This document shows, one piece after another, positions 1 to 8,690 of a DNA stretch of 39,625 nucleotides (the first letter of the stretch is position 1; every line of letters begins with the position of its first letter). The notes under the pieces were generated by a model. That model saw nothing but the letters and a program-made list of their open reading frames with translations. It had not been told where the DNA came from and did no database searches. Source of the DNA: Vicinamibacterales bacterium. GTDB lineage: Bacteria > Acidobacteriota > Vicinamibacteria > Vicinamibacterales > CAVVIG01. A program made the translations under genes and the position numbers. The DNA lies in NCBI GenBank assembly GCA_025450765.1, contig JANWLS010000063.1:1-39625 (forward strand), given 5' to 3'.

Positions 1-91
1 CGGCAACGCCCGCCGTCACCAGCGACAGCAGCACCGCGCACGCGAACGGCCTACCCTTCGCCGTGCGCCTCGTTGACGATCCGCGCCGCAT
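1..91 (-). CDS. Possible start of a secreted protein (partial)
   Basis: An ATG at 91-89 lies inside the 3' end of pgsA in another frame and opens a frame that runs off the left edge. The 30 visible residues are a basic N-terminus (MRRGSSTRRTAKGRPF) followed by a hydrophobic stretch (ACAVLLSLVTAGVA), the shape of a Sec signal peptide. The overlap with pgsA would be about 41 bases; a GTG inside the hydrophobic stretch is an alternative start. Nothing of the mature protein is visible, so no function can be given. It is listed because the other two frames give a stop or no signal-like sequence. Confidence 0.35.
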   Translation of the reverse strand, partial: MRRGSSTRRTAKGRPFACAVLLSLVTAGVA

Positions 92-617
92 GCGTGATGT
101 AGTGGATCCCGGAAATAAGCGTGAGCACCAGTGAGGCATAGATACAGGCGGTCACGAGCAGCGAGCGCTGCCGGAGGAAGTTGAACACCATGAAGACGAT
201 GGCCGTGATGATGTACACCGCCGTCGCCAGCTTGCCGTAGATGGATGGCTTGAAGGTCCGCCGGCCGATCGCCAGGTTCACGATCGCGACGGTGAGGACG
301 ATGACGATGTCGCGGCTGATGATGAGGATGGTCAGCCAGACCGGCATCCTGTTCACGAGGCCCAGGCCCGGCAGCGTCAGGACGATGAACGTCGTGACGA
401 GCAGGAGCTTGTCGGCCATCGGATCCAGCCAGGCGCCGAGCGTCGTCTTCTTGCCGGACCAGCGGGCGATGAGCCCGTCCAGCGCATCGGTGATGCCCGC
501 CGCCAGGAAGATCGCGAGCGCCCATCCGAGCTGGTGATAGGCGATCAGGATGACGAACGCCGGGATGAGCAGCATCCGCAGCAGCGTCAACTGGTTCGCA
601 AGGGTGAGGACAGTCAC
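51..617 (-). CDS. pgsA: CDP-diacylglycerol--glycerol-3-phosphate 3-phosphatidyltransferase
   Basis: Transfers the phosphatidyl group of CDP-diacylglycerol to glycerol-3-phosphate, the committed step to phosphatidylglycerol, at the inner membrane. The 188-residue product is hydrophobic with several membrane segments. It carries the full CDP-alcohol phosphatidyltransferase signature at residues 44-69: D44, D47-G48, A51-R52, G61, D65 and D69 with the family spacing. Length is normal for the family. Translation starts at GTG 617-615, five bases after the TAG of the upstream lipoprotein gene, so the two are probably co-transcribed. PgsA and phosphatidylserine/cardiolipin-type synthases share the signature; PgsA is the best fit by length and by the N-terminal LANQLTLLR motif. 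Confidence 0.93.
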   Translation of the reverse strand: MTVLTLANQLTLLRMLLIPAFVILIAYHQLGWALAIFLAAGITDALDGLIARWSGKKTTLGAWLDPMADKLLLVTTFIVLTLPGLGLVNRMPVWLTILIISRDIVIVLTVAIVNLAIGRRTFKPSIYGKLATAVYIITAIVFMVFNFLRQRSLLVTACIYASLVLTLISGIHYITHAARIVNEAHGEG

Positions 618-621
618 GGGG

Positions 622-1998
622 CTATTCTGAGCGTCGGGCCAGGGCGGAGACGCGATCGAGTGCCTGGATCGCTTCGGCGCCGCTCGCCGGCTTCGCGAGT
701 TGGAAGCTGCCGTCGGCTTCCGTCGACATCACGCCGGCCGACAGGACGAGCGACACGGCCGGATAGCTCAGATGCTGCGGCGGCACGTCGCGCACGGTTC
801 GATGGGCCGCGCTCCACTGGTGCGCGAGCGACGGCGTGCGTCGTCCGATATCGCGCAGCAGCCGGCTGAGAACGGTGGCCAGCTCCCCGCGCGTGACCGT
901 CGTCCTGGGCTGGAACGTGTGGTTCGGGTACGGCGGCATGATGCCGGCGCGAGCCACGGTCTGGATCCACGGCGCCGCCCACGAGTCGCGGCCGTCGGTG
1001 ATCAGCACCGGCCCACCTTGCGGCAGCGTGCTCAGAAACGGCGCGAGGCGGACCCCGACGAGCGCAGCCAGATCGGCCCGCGTAATCTGCGGGGCCTGAT
1101 CGATCGCCCGATAGGAGGCCGGCAGCTTGGCCAGCGCGGCTCGATTCTGGGCGTCCTGCATCCGCTGCTTGAGATCCGGGCTGGGATTGAGCGCATAGGC
1201 CCGCTGCCAGGCACCGGCCGCCGCGTTGAGGTCGCCCTGCTGGTCGAGCAGCGCGGCCATCTGCTCGTACGCCGCCGCATCGTTCGGATCGAGCGCGATC
1301 GCCTTGTGGAAATCGGCGAGGGCCTGTGCGCCGTTCCCCTGCTGGCGCTCGACGCCCGCACGCTCGCGATAGAGAAACGCGCTGTCGGGCGAGGCGGCGA
1401 TCGCCTGCGAGTACGCCTGCAGCGCCTGGTCGGCATGTCCCGCGGCCGCCGCCTTGCGCGCCTGGTCAATCGTGTCCTGCTGCGCGCGGAACTGCAGCAC
1501 CGCCATCTGCCGGCCCAGGTTCGGCAGCGACGGATCGATCGCGAGGGCCGCCTTGAAGCTCTCGAGTGCCGGCTGCGACTGGTTCAGCGCGAGATACGCC
1601 TGTCCCTGGCCGACGAGCGCCGGCACGTACCGGCTATCCGCGGCCAGTGCCTTGCCGAAGAAGTCGAGTGCATCCTTCGGCCGCTTGTGGGCCAGGGCCA
1701 CGTCGCCGAGGCCGACCGCCGCCGGATAGAACGAGGAGCTGGCGCTCAGTGCCGACGAGAACTCGCTCCTGGCGTGATCGAGATTGCCTGCCTGCAGGAA
1801 GCGCCAGCCGCGCTGCTGGTGATCGGCCACCTTCGGCGACGGCGTGAGCGACGAGGGCGTCGCCGGGAAGAGAAAGTCCGGGTAGTGGTCGGGGCCCGGG
1901 GCCGGCAGGGGCACGACCTTCGGCGTGCACGCGCCGACCACCACGAGACCGACCAACGCGAGCCAGCCCGCCAGCCGCCGCATCCACGATTTACGCAT
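622..1998 (-). CDS. TPR-repeat lipoprotein with C-terminal SLH-like region
   Basis: Predicted envelope lipoprotein of 458 residues. ATG at 1998-1996 is chosen because it gives a basic N-terminus, a hydrophobic segment and a lipobox ending at C24 (LVVVGAC); the open frame runs 64 codons further upstream, but that stretch lies inside hflX and looks non-coding. Residues about 60-285 are tandem tetratricopeptide-type helices (repeated A-L-x-x-F/Y-x-K-A-L-x-x-D/N-P patterns). From about 295 to the end there are two S-layer-homology-like segments, each with a TRADLAAL/TRGELATVL-type helix and an AGIM or AGVM turn. The start overlaps the end of hflX by 8 bases. TPRs suggest protein partners; the SLH-like end suggests cell-wall or outer-layer contact. 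Its substrate cannot be told from sequence. Confidence 0.8.
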   Translation of the reverse strand: MRKSWMRRLAGWLALVGLVVVGACTPKVVPLPAPGPDHYPDFLFPATPSSLTPSPKVADHQQRGWRFLQAGNLDHARSEFSSALSASSSFYPAAVGLGDVALAHKRPKDALDFFGKALAADSRYVPALVGQGQAYLALNQSQPALESFKAALAIDPSLPNLGRQMAVLQFRAQQDTIDQARKAAAAGHADQALQAYSQAIAASPDSAFLYRERAGVERQQGNGAQALADFHKAIALDPNDAAAYEQMAALLDQQGDLNAAAGAWQRAYALNPSPDLKQRMQDAQNRAALAKLPASYRAIDQAPQITRADLAALVGVRLAPFLSTLPQGGPVLITDGRDSWAAPWIQTVARAGIMPPYPNHTFQPRTTVTRGELATVLSRLLRDIGRRTPSLAHQWSAAHRTVRDVPPQHLSYPAVSLVLSAGVMSTEADGSFQLAKPASGAEAIQALDRVSALARRSE

Positions 1999-3295
1999 GC
2001 TGTTGTGCTCCCGCCCTGCGCCGGCGCGCGGCGCGTGCCCGCCCGAACCGGTCGGCGAGCCGACGCGGCACGTCGGCCTCGATCGCCATCCGTCCATCCC
2101 GCATCTCCTGATGGACCACCCGGCCCGTGCGATAGATGTCGGCCATCCGCGCGCGGTCCGTCTCGTTCTCCGGATCGAGCTCGACCGCAATCCGCAGCGT
2201 GTCGAGCGCGAGCCGCACGGCGACTGCCTGCCGGAGCGCGTCGAGTCCCTGGCCCGTCAGTGCTGAAACGCAGAGCGCCTCGGGCGCCTCGAGCGCCAGC
2301 CTGCGCTCGTCGGCTGACGAGAGCGCGTCACACTTGTTGAACACCAGCAGCTGCGGCACGCGCTCCGCGCCGACCTCGCGCAGCACGGTGTCGACCGCGG
2401 CCAGCCGGCGCGCGCGATCGGGGCTGGAGGCGTCCACCACGTGGAGGAGCAGATCGGCCCCAGTCACCTCTTCGAGCGTGGCCCGGAACGCCGCCACGAG
2501 GGTGTGCGGCAGACGGTCGATGAAGCCGACCGTGTCGGACACGAGCAGCGTGCGCTGATCCGGGAGACGCATCTTCCTGACCAGCGGATCGAGCGTCACG
2601 AACAGCGCATCAGACGCCTCGGCCACCTGCCCCGTCAGCGTATTGAAGAGCGTCGTCTTGCCCGCATTGGTATAGCCGACGAGGGCGAGCGTGGGCACGG
2701 ACGCCTTGTGACGGCGCTCGCGCAAATGGCCGCGGCGCCGGCGAATCTGATCGAGGTCGTCCGCGATCGCGTGAATCCGCTGCCGGATGCGGCGGCGATC
2801 GGTCTCGAGCTTCGTCTCACCGGGGCCGCGGGTGCCGATGCCGCCGCCCAGCCGCGAGAGCGCAGCGCTCGATCCGGCCAGCCGCGGCAGCAGGTACTTG
2901 AGCTGCGCGAGCTCCACCTGCCCCTTGCCGTCCCGCGTCTGCGCCCGCCGCGCGAAGATGTCCAGAATGAGCTGGGTCCGATCGATCACGATGCAATCGA
3001 CGGCCGCCTCGATGTTGCGGACCTGCGCCGGCGTCAGCTCGGCATCGAAGATCACCACGGCCGCTTCGGTCTCCGCGCACGCGGCGCTCAGCGTCTGGAT
3101 TTTACCGCGCCCAAGGAAGGTGGCAGGGTCGGGCGCAGGGCGCTCCTGGACGATCGAGGTGACGACGCGTCCGCCGGCCGCGCGGGCGAGGCCGCCCAGT
3201 TCCTGCAGCGACTCCTCGGCGGCCGCGCGCGCGCCCGGGCGGGCGAGCGTCACGAGGGCGACCCGTTCGCGGCTGGAGCTATCGGACGCGTGCAT
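1991..3295 (-). CDS. hflX: GTPase HflX
   Basis: Ribosome-associated GTPase that in other bacteria splits stalled or hibernating 70S particles. The 434-residue protein has the N-terminal HflX domain (GRGKIQTL near residue 62), the glycine-rich linker (GGGIGTRGPGETKLE, about 150-164), a coiled-coil-like arginine-rich helix, and the G domain: Walker A GYTNAGKTT at 207-215, G3 DTVGF at 254-258 and a G4 NKCD motif. The ATG at 3295 shares one base with the TGA of tsaC (TGATG), so translation is probably coupled. A longer open frame reaching 3676 is antisense to tsaC coding sequence and is not used. Confidence 0.95.
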   Translation of the reverse strand: MHASDSSSRERVALVTLARPGARAAAEESLQELGGLARAAGGRVVTSIVQERPAPDPATFLGRGKIQTLSAACAETEAAVVIFDAELTPAQVRNIEAAVDCIVIDRTQLILDIFARRAQTRDGKGQVELAQLKYLLPRLAGSSAALSRLGGGIGTRGPGETKLETDRRRIRQRIHAIADDLDQIRRRRGHLRERRHKASVPTLALVGYTNAGKTTLFNTLTGQVAEASDALFVTLDPLVRKMRLPDQRTLLVSDTVGFIDRLPHTLVAAFRATLEEVTGADLLLHVVDASSPDRARRLAAVDTVLREVGAERVPQLLVFNKCDALSSADERRLALEAPEALCVSALTGQGLDALRQAVAVRLALDTLRIAVELDPENETDRARMADIYRTGRVVHQEMRDGRMAIEADVPRRLADRFGRARAARRRRAGAQQHA

Positions 3296-3951
3296 CACGT
3301 AAGCGAAGCAGAACCGTCGGATCCTTTCAGCGATGTTAACACGTGGGCCCACTCGACGGCCCCGGCGCGGACCAGCTTCGGCTCGGCGCCTGAGGCGTCG
3401 ACGATCGTCGATGGCGGCCCGCCTGGTGCGGGACCACCATCGAGCAGCAGCGAGAGCCCTTCGCCCACACGCTCGCGCACCTCGTCGGCGGTGGTGGCCG
3501 GCGGTTCGCCGCTCCGGTTCGCGCTGGTGGCCGTGAGCGGATGACCGACGATGCGGCACAGCGCACGGGCGAGCGGATGCGCAGGGATGCGGACGGCGAC
3601 GAGCCCCGTGTCGCCGTGCACGCCGGGGACGATGGCCGGGCCGACCGGAATCAGCAGCGAGAGCGGCCCAGGCCACCAGCGGGCGGCCAGGCGCTGCGCC
3701 AGCGGCGGCAGCGGACCGATGTCTGCTTCAATCTGCGCCGCGCTGTCGGCGACCAGGGGAACGGCGCGGTCGGCGGGCCGGCCCTTCAGCTCGAACAGCC
3801 GCAGCACGGCGTCAGCGTTCGTCGCATCCGCGAAGAGGCCGTAGAGCGTATCTGTCGGACAGGCGACCACCCCGCCACGCTCGATCACCGCAGCCGCCTG
3901 GGCGAGGATCTCGGGGTCGGGGTCAGAGGCGTTGATGGTTCGGATCAGCAC
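3295..3951 (-). CDS. tsaC: Threonylcarbamoyl-AMP synthase (TsaC/YrdC/Sua5)
   Basis: Makes threonylcarbamoyl-AMP from threonine, bicarbonate and ATP for the t6A37 modification of ANN-decoding tRNAs. The 218-residue form has the YrdC-fold landmarks: GGVVACPTDTLYGL near the N-terminus, the K-G-R-P-x-D-R-A-V-P-L loop and S-A-N-R-S-G-E-P. The start is uncertain. GTG 3951 gives an N-terminus resembling the family (VLIRTINASDPDPE). ATG 4002 has a GAGGA eight bases upstream, and GTG 4020 is also possible, but both add residues encoded by an inverted repeat lying between this gene and glpX. The TGA overlaps the hflX ATG. Confidence 0.9.
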   Translation of the reverse strand: MLIRTINASDPDPEILAQAAAVIERGGVVACPTDTLYGLFADATNADAVLRLFELKGRPADRAVPLVADSAAQIEADIGPLPPLAQRLAARWWPGPLSLLIPVGPAIVPGVHGDTGLVAVRIPAHPLARALCRIVGHPLTATSANRSGEPPATTADEVRERVGEGLSLLLDGGPAPGGPPSTIVDASGAEPKLVRAGAVEWAHVLTSLKGSDGSASLT

Positions 3952-3954
3952 GGT

Positions 3955-4032
3955 AAGGAATGAAGAACGAGGAATGAGGATTGAGGAATGAGCGGCACTC
4001 ATGCACTCAGTCCTCGGCACTCGTTCCTCAGG
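3955..4032. repeat. Imperfect inverted repeat of GGAATGAG-type units
   Basis: Left arm 3955-3992 is built from GAAGAACGAG / GAGGAATGAG / GATTGAGG units. The right arm 3998-4032, read on the minus strand, gives the closely similar GAGGAACGAG ... GAGGACTGAG ... ATGAG. The arms can fold into a long imperfect hairpin between the glpX stop and the tsaC start. A short relative lies at 33514-33533. Confidence 0.7.
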
Positions 4033-4036
4033 GCTC

Positions 4037-5044
4037 CTAGAAGCGAATCACCGTCTTCCCGTCATTCTGTACGTGAATGCTGTCCACGAACCGGATCCGG
4101 TGCGGACGGGTCTGCATGATGACCGAGCTCGTCCGGATGCCGTCGCCGAAGAAGCGGACACCCTTCATGAGCGTGCCGTCGGTGACGCCGGTCGCGGCGA
4201 AGATGATCGAATCGCCCGGCGCGAGATCCCTGGACGTGTAGATGCGGCGCATGTCGGTGATGCCCATCGCCCGCGCGCGCTCCTCGTGCTCCGGCTTGGT
4301 GATCACGAGCCGCGCGTAGATTTCGCCGTGCAGGCAGCGCATCGCCGCGGCGGTCAGCACGCCTTCGGGCGCGCCGCCGGTCCCCATCACGGCGTGCACA
4401 CCGCTCCCGGCCACCGCGGCCGTGATGCCGGCCGAGAGGTCGCCGTCGCCGATCAACCGGATGCGCGCCCCCGTGGCGCGGATATCCGCGATCAACTGCT
4501 CGTGGCGCGGGCGATCGAGCACCACGATGACGAGGTCCTTGATGGCGCGATCGAGGCTCGTCGCGATCGCCTTGAGGTTCTCGGACACCGGCGCATCGAG
4601 GCTCACCTTGCCCTTGGAGCTCGGGCCGACGACCAGCTTCTCCATGTACACGTCAGGCGCGTGCAGGAGGCCGCCCCGGGTGGCCGCGGCGAGCACCGCG
4701 ATCGCGTTGTTCTCGCCGAGCGCGCAGAGGTTCGTCCCCTCGAGCGGGTCGACGGCGATGTCGATCGCCGGGAGCCCGGCCACTCCGGTGGTCGCCCCCT
4801 TGGCATGCGGCACGCCGACCTTTTCGCCGATGTACAGCATCGGCGCCTCGTCGCGCTCCCCTTCGCCGATGACGACGGTGCCGTCGATGCGGACGGTGTC
4901 GAGCACCGCCCGCATCGCTTCCACCGCCACGCGATCCGAATTCCGGCGATCGCCCTGCCCCATCGTATGGGCGCAGGCAATCGCGGCCTGCTCGACCACC
5001 CGGAGAAAATCGAGCGAGAGATCGGAGCTCTCACTGGCGGACAT
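4037..5044 (-). CDS. glpX: Class II fructose-1,6-bisphosphatase
   Basis: Hydrolyses fructose-1,6-bisphosphate to fructose-6-phosphate in gluconeogenesis. The 335-residue length matches the GlpX family. Visible motifs are [17 protein letters not shown] (about 58-74) and the metal-site sequence DPLEGT at 99-104, followed by the [13 protein letters not shown] and GTGGAPEGV segments typical of GlpX. The ATG at 5044 has GGAGG ten bases upstream. The acyl-CoA dehydrogenase stop lies only three bases upstream, so the genes are probably in one transcript. With no class I enzyme in view this may be the organism's main FBPase, which is inference. Confidence 0.95.
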   Translation of the reverse strand: MSASESSDLSLDFLRVVEQAAIACAHTMGQGDRRNSDRVAVEAMRAVLDTVRIDGTVVIGEGERDEAPMLYIGEKVGVPHAKGATTGVAGLPAIDIAVDPLEGTNLCALGENNAIAVLAAATRGGLLHAPDVYMEKLVVGPSSKGKVSLDAPVSENLKAIATSLDRAIKDLVIVVLDRPRHEQLIADIRATGARIRLIGDGDLSAGITAAVAGSGVHAVMGTGGAPEGVLTAAAMRCLHGEIYARLVITKPEHEERARAMGITDMRRIYTSRDLAPGDSIIFAATGVTDGTLMKGVRFFGDGIRTSSVIMQTRPHRIRFVDSIHVQNDGKTVIRF

Positions 5045-5047
5045 GGG

Positions 5048-6253
5048 CTACTTCCCTCCGTATGGGGGCAGTTGGCAGCGCGTCGGCCGGTCGTTCCGGT
5101 AGCCGAGCACGTAGTCTGCCTGCATCAGCTTGTGAATCTCGCGCGTCCCTTCATAGATGACCGCGCCCTTGCAGTTGCGATAGAAGCGGCCCACCGGGTA
5201 TTCATCGGAGTAGCCGTTGGCACCGTGCACCTGCACGGCATCGCCGGCCGCGCGCTCCGACGCCACGGTGGCGAACCACTTCGCCAGGCTCGTCTCGCGC
5301 GTGTTCCGCTCGCCGCGATTCTTGAGCCAGCCGGCGCGCAGCCAGAGCAGGTGCGCCGCCTGGTAGTCCGACTCCATCTGCGCGATCATCTCCTTGACGA
5401 GCTGATGCTGCGCGATCTCGACGCCGAAGGTGCGCCGCTCCCTGGCGTACTTGATGCTCGCGTCGCGGCACGCGCGAATCAGCCCGGTGGCGCCGGCCGC
5501 CACGGTGAAGCGCCCCTGGTCGAGCGCGAACATCGCGATCTTGAACCCCTCGCCGGGCTTGCCCACGAGGTTCTCCTCGGGGACCTCGACTTCATCCATC
5601 TTGAAGAAGCCGGTGTTGCCCGCGAGGATGCCCCACTTCTCCTTCATCGAGCCGCTCGAAAAGCCCTTGAACTGGCGCTCGACGATGAAGGCGGAGAGGC
5701 CGGAGGGATCGCGCTGCTTCTTCTTCTCCGCATCCGACCAGGCGAACACGAGGAAGTTGTCGGCAACGTCCGCGAGCGAGATCCACTGCTTCTCGCCGGT
5801 GAGGACGTAGCGATCGCCCTTCTTCGTCGCGGTCGACTGCAGGCCGCGCACGTCGCTCCCCGCCGCCGGTTCGGTCAGGCCGTAGGTCGCGATCTTCTTC
5901 CCCTGCGCCTGCGGCACGAGGTAGCGCTTCTTCTGGTCTTCGTTGCCCCAGGTCAGCAGCGAGAGACAGTTGAGCCCGGCGTGCACCGACATGATGACGC
6001 GGAAGGAGGTATCGAGATATTCGAGCTCCTCGCTGGCGATGCCCAGGCTGATGTAATCCATGCCGGCGCCGCCGTACTCGGCCGGCACCGAGACGCCGAG
6101 CAGCCCCAGATCGGCCATCTGCGGCAGGATCTTCGGATCGAAGCGGTGGGCCCGATCCCAATCGTGAATGTGCGGCGCGATCTCCCGCTGCCCCCACTCG
6201 CGGATCGAGCGCTGCAACAGGCGTTGTTCGTCGGTCAGGTCAAAGTTGATCAT
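5048..6253 (-). CDS. Acyl-CoA dehydrogenase family protein
   Basis: FAD enzyme that introduces the alpha-beta double bond into an acyl-CoA, passing electrons to ETF. The 401-residue protein starts at ATG 6253 ([14 protein letters not shown]), the standard family N-terminus; upstream open sequence belongs to the neighbouring gene in another frame. Typical segments are the [10 protein letters not shown] flavin/substrate loop, GEKQWIS, the [18 protein letters not shown] helix, and a C-terminal YEGTREIH with E368 as probable catalytic base. It could be a short-chain, isovaleryl-like or glutaryl-like enzyme; substrate is not resolved. No Shine-Dalgarno sequence is visible. The last ~15 residues ([10 protein letters not shown]) are an unusual short extension. 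Confidence 0.9.
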   Translation of the reverse strand: MINFDLTDEQRLLQRSIREWGQREIAPHIHDWDRAHRFDPKILPQMADLGLLGVSVPAEYGGAGMDYISLGIASEELEYLDTSFRVIMSVHAGLNCLSLLTWGNEDQKKRYLVPQAQGKKIATYGLTEPAAGSDVRGLQSTATKKGDRYVLTGEKQWISLADVADNFLVFAWSDAEKKKQRDPSGLSAFIVERQFKGFSSGSMKEKWGILAGNTGFFKMDEVEVPEENLVGKPGEGFKIAMFALDQGRFTVAAGATGLIRACRDASIKYARERRTFGVEIAQHQLVKEMIAQMESDYQAAHLLWLRAGWLKNRGERNTRETSLAKWFATVASERAAGDAVQVHGANGYSDEYPVGRFYRNCKGAVIYEGTREIHKLMQADYVLGYRNDRPTRCQLPPYGGK

Positions 6254-6338
6254 GGAGATGAATGAAGAGGAGGAAGTCGTTGATAGGCCGTCGTGGTGCC
6301 AAACGGGCCATGCTAACACAGGCCCGGACGGGAGTGAA

Positions 6339-7142
6339 TTACCGGCCGTCCGGAAGCCGCCGCACCACCACCGGCGCGCCGCGCCCGAGCCCGAGGCGGT
6401 CGGCCGCGCTCCCGCCGTTGGCGGCGATCTCCAGGTGCTCCGAGCTGCCAAACAGTGCACACACGTCGCCCTGGCCCACCTCGCCGTAGGTCGAGACCAG
6501 CCGGTCGATGGGATGGCTGCCCGCGCGAATCTGGATGGGCCGATCGGCCATGAACCGATCGAAGGCGCGGTGCTCGATGTTGGTAATGAGGTTCCCGAAG
6601 TGATCCACGCGCACGACCTCGCCGGCCAGCTCGGCATCGCTCGCCACCGGCACGGGCACCTCCAGCGCGTGCCAGTCGGCGACCGGTCGCCCGAGCGCGC
6701 TCAGCTCGATGCCGCGGGCCAGCCAGGCCGCCGCCGGCGCGAAACGATCCCGCCCCTCGAACGTGCGGCTCAGGGTCGGCCGTGCGTAGCGCCGCTCGGT
6801 GAGCTCGACCACGCGTTTGGGGAGCACGTCACGAAACACCGCCGTGAGGACGCCGTTGTCCGGCGCGACGAAGCGGTAGTCGCCCGCTTCGCCTGCAATG
6901 CCGCGGCGGTTCGATCCGACGCCGGGATCGACCACGACGAGGAAGATGGTGCCCGCGGGGAAATAGCGATAGCAGGCCGCCAGCTCGAGCGCGCCGGCGA
7001 GCACGTCCTGCGGCGGCACGTCATGGGTGATGTCGACCAGGGCGGCGTCCGGGCAGATGCCGAGCGCGACGCCCTTCATGGTACCGACGTAGTGATCGCG
7101 GGTCCCGAAGTCGCTCAGGATGGCAATCACCGGTCGAGCCAT
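6339..7142 (-). CDS. SAM hydroxide adenosyltransferase (DUF62 family)
   Basis: Members of this family split S-adenosylmethionine with water or hydroxide to adenosine and methionine; a few relatives (fluorinase, chlorinase) use halide. The 267-residue protein has the family marks SDFGTRDHYVG at 10-20, VDPGVGS at 71-77 and APDNG near 93-97, then the C-terminal beta-rich domain with VDHFGNLITN. The ordinary length and absence of a halogenase cluster favour the hydrolase. AAGGAG lies five bases before the ATG at 7142. The next gene upstream is a putative SAM methyltransferase, so the pair may share SAM chemistry, though an 85-base gap with an inverted repeat separates them. Confidence 0.85.
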   Translation of the reverse strand: MARPVIAILSDFGTRDHYVGTMKGVALGICPDAALVDITHDVPPQDVLAGALELAACYRYFPAGTIFLVVVDPGVGSNRRGIAGEAGDYRFVAPDNGVLTAVFRDVLPKRVVELTERRYARPTLSRTFEGRDRFAPAAAWLARGIELSALGRPVADWHALEVPVPVASDAELAGEVVRVDHFGNLITNIEHRAFDRFMADRPIQIRAGSHPIDRLVSTYGEVGQGDVCALFGSSEHLEIAANGGSAADRLGLGRGAPVVVRRLPDGR

Positions 7143-7180
7143 GGGGACTCCTTGGAAGTGCCCGAAGTCCCGGGTCCGAC

Positions 7181-7227
7181 CCCTCGACTTTCGCTCGGGG
7201 TCGCCCTGAGCCTGCCGAAAGGCGAGG
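7181..7227. repeat. Inverted repeat, CGACTTTCGCTC / GAGCCTGCCGAAAG type
   Basis: Nested arms: CCTCG and CTTTCG on the left pair with CGAAAG and CGAGG on the right, and inner GCTCGGGG pairs with CCCTGAGC. The sequence resembles the widespread environmental-genome palindrome built from TTCGACTCGCTCAGGG and CCCTGAGCCTGTCGAA, here diverged. It fills the gap between the DUF62 gene and the methyltransferase and may act as a mobile palindrome or transcript-end hairpin. Confidence 0.7.
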
Positions 7228-7908
7228 TTACGCGGGCCCGGGTTTTCGGAAGAGGATTTCCCGGAGGTTCATCTTGAGCAGGAACGAGTCGGAGACCCGC
7301 AGCCCCTCGAACATCCGGATGATTTCGCGGTTCAGCAGAATCCCCTGCCGGCCGCGTGTTGCGGGATACGGGCGGTGCCGCAGGTTGGTATCGTCCACGA
7401 CAACGTATTTCGTGTAGTGGAGCTCGCGGGTCTGCGCGGTGCCGAAGAACCCGAGCAGCGCGCCATCCGGGCGCAGCAGCCGCGTGAGCTGGGAGGCGAG
7501 CACCTGCGCGGCTTCGCGGTCCAGGTAGTCGAGCACATCCCAGCACAGGATCCCATCCACCGTTCCATCGTCCTGCGGGAAGCGCTTGCCGAAGAACTCC
7601 GGCAGCGTGTCGAGCGCGTCGCGGCGCAGGTGCCTTTCCACGTCGGCGTACAGATCCTCGACGATGATCTTGCAGCCGAGCTGCTCACCGAAGAAGCTGA
7701 CGTTGGATCCGACGACCGGCCCGAGATCGAGCAGAACCGGGGACTCGCGCGCGGTCAGGCACGACAGGAACTTGCGAAGGGCCTTGGTCGGAAACACCAG
7801 ATCCTGTTCGGGCGCCGGTTCGGCCGCCTTCTCGGCTTCCTCGACACGGCGGGCGCCGAATCGGCTGAACAGATCGGTGAGGGAACGGGAGGTGCCGCTG
7901 CCGGACAA
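7228..7908 (-). CDS. Putative class I SAM-dependent methyltransferase
   Basis: The 226-residue protein has a Rossmann-type motif I (VLLDLGPVVGSNV, about residue 58), an acidic end of strand 2 (IIVEDLYADV) and a post-motif region GILCWDVLDYLDRE followed by LLRPDGALLGFF, the arrangement of small-molecule or protein class I methyltransferases. Residues 1-45 are a charged, probably disordered leader. Translation begins at TTG 7908-7906, supported by AGGAG five bases upstream; no ATG gives as good a start. The glycine-rich loop is atypical (GPVVGSN rather than GxGxG), so activity is not assured. The substrate is not recognisable. Confidence 0.7.
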   Translation of the reverse strand: MSGSGTSRSLTDLFSRFGARRVEEAEKAAEPAPEQDLVFPTKALRKFLSCLTARESPVLLDLGPVVGSNVSFFGEQLGCKIIVEDLYADVERHLRRDALDTLPEFFGKRFPQDDGTVDGILCWDVLDYLDREAAQVLASQLTRLLRPDGALLGFFGTAQTRELHYTKYVVVDDTNLRHRPYPATRGRQGILLNREIIRMFEGLRVSDSFLLKMNLREILFRKPGPA

Positions 7909-7920
7909 GTCCTCTCCTCT

Positions 7921-7992
7921 TGGGGCTACAGGCCAGGGGCCACAGGCTCAGGCCGGCCGGCGGGGCCGGAAGCCTGAAGCCTGCAGCCGACA
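7921..7992. repeat. Inverted repeat of GGCTACAGGC / GCCTGAAGCC units
   Basis: The left half carries GGGCTACAGGCC and GGCCACAGGCTCAGGC; the right half carries AAGCCTGAAGCCTGCAGCC, which is roughly complementary. It lies between bactofilin and the methyltransferase. A related segment (GGCAGCCTGCGGCC, then GGGGCCGACAG) occurs after the membrane protein at 16717-16745, so this is a dispersed family within the window. Confidence 0.55.
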
Positions 7993-8007
7993 GGTACCGA
8001 TGTCGCG

Positions 8008-8562
8008 TTACGCGTTGGCGCGGGGCGCGGTCGCCGCCGCCTGGGCGGGCATCGGAGCGGCAGCCGCCACCTTCCCGTCGCCCTTGTTCTCAGTCACGGC
8101 CGGACGCGCGGAGACGGTCCCGCCCTTGCGCTGCATGTCGACGCTGCCGCGGAAGTGCGCTCCCTCGGCAATCGCCACGCGCGGGGCAATGATGTCGCCG
8201 TCGACCGACCCGTTGTCACGGATGTCGACCTTTTCGCTGGCCGTGACGTTGCCGGTGACCTCACCGAGCACGATCACCGCCTTGGCAAACACCTGCGCCT
8301 TGATCCGGCCATTGGGACCGATCGTCAGGACGTGCTCCTTGAGCTCGATTTTCCCTTCGACGTGCCCCTCGATGGTCAGGTCCTCGCTCCCGTTCAACTC
8401 GCCCTTGATGACTACCGATTTTCCGATATTCACCATGTCCCTCTCGATCTGGGTTCTGACATCCACGTCGGAGCGCTGCCCCGCCGTCGTGCCGCTAGGT
8501 GCCCCAGCAGGGGGCGTCGTCGTTCCGGTGGTCGGCCTGACCGCTTCGTCGCGTTTCCACAT
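8008..8562 (-). CDS. Bactofilin (polymer-forming cytoskeletal protein)
   Basis: Bactofilins polymerise without nucleotide into filaments that position cell-envelope enzymes. The ATG at 8562 gives 184 residues and has GGAGGA in good position upstream; the open frame extends ten codons further without support. Residues about 1-50 are a Pro/Thr/Gly-rich flexible leader. Residues 50-150 are the right-handed beta-helix core, with the hallmark repeated turns I-x-G-x-L-x-G-x-E-D-L-x-I-x-G and V-x-G-x-I. An Ala-rich tail follows. It heads the minus-strand run; the gap to the divergent cysteine desulfurase carries that gene's promoter. Confidence 0.9.
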   Translation of the reverse strand: MWKRDEAVRPTTGTTTPPAGAPSGTTAGQRSDVDVRTQIERDMVNIGKSVVIKGELNGSEDLTIEGHVEGKIELKEHVLTIGPNGRIKAQVFAKAVIVLGEVTGNVTASEKVDIRDNGSVDGDIIAPRVAIAEGAHFRGSVDMQRKGGTVSARPAVTENKGDGKVAAAAPMPAQAAATAPRANA

Positions 8563-8690
8563 GCTCAAATCCTCCGCTTTCCCCGGACACATTGCGGTCG
8601 GCGGCGCCGGAGAGGAGCGAAACTGTCACGGAATCAACCCAAAGGCCCTGTCAGTATACGGAACCCATCCATGCATGTCTAGTCCTTTTG

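Noticed and set aside
700-2340. A 546-codon plus-strand frame
   Set aside because: It is antisense to the TPR lipoprotein and hflX; the translation is low-complexity Arg-rich, without motifs.
4001-6265. A 754-codon open frame on the plus strand
   Set aside because: It is antisense to glpX and the acyl-CoA dehydrogenase, both of which have full family motifs. Long antisense frames are expected where third positions are almost all G or C.
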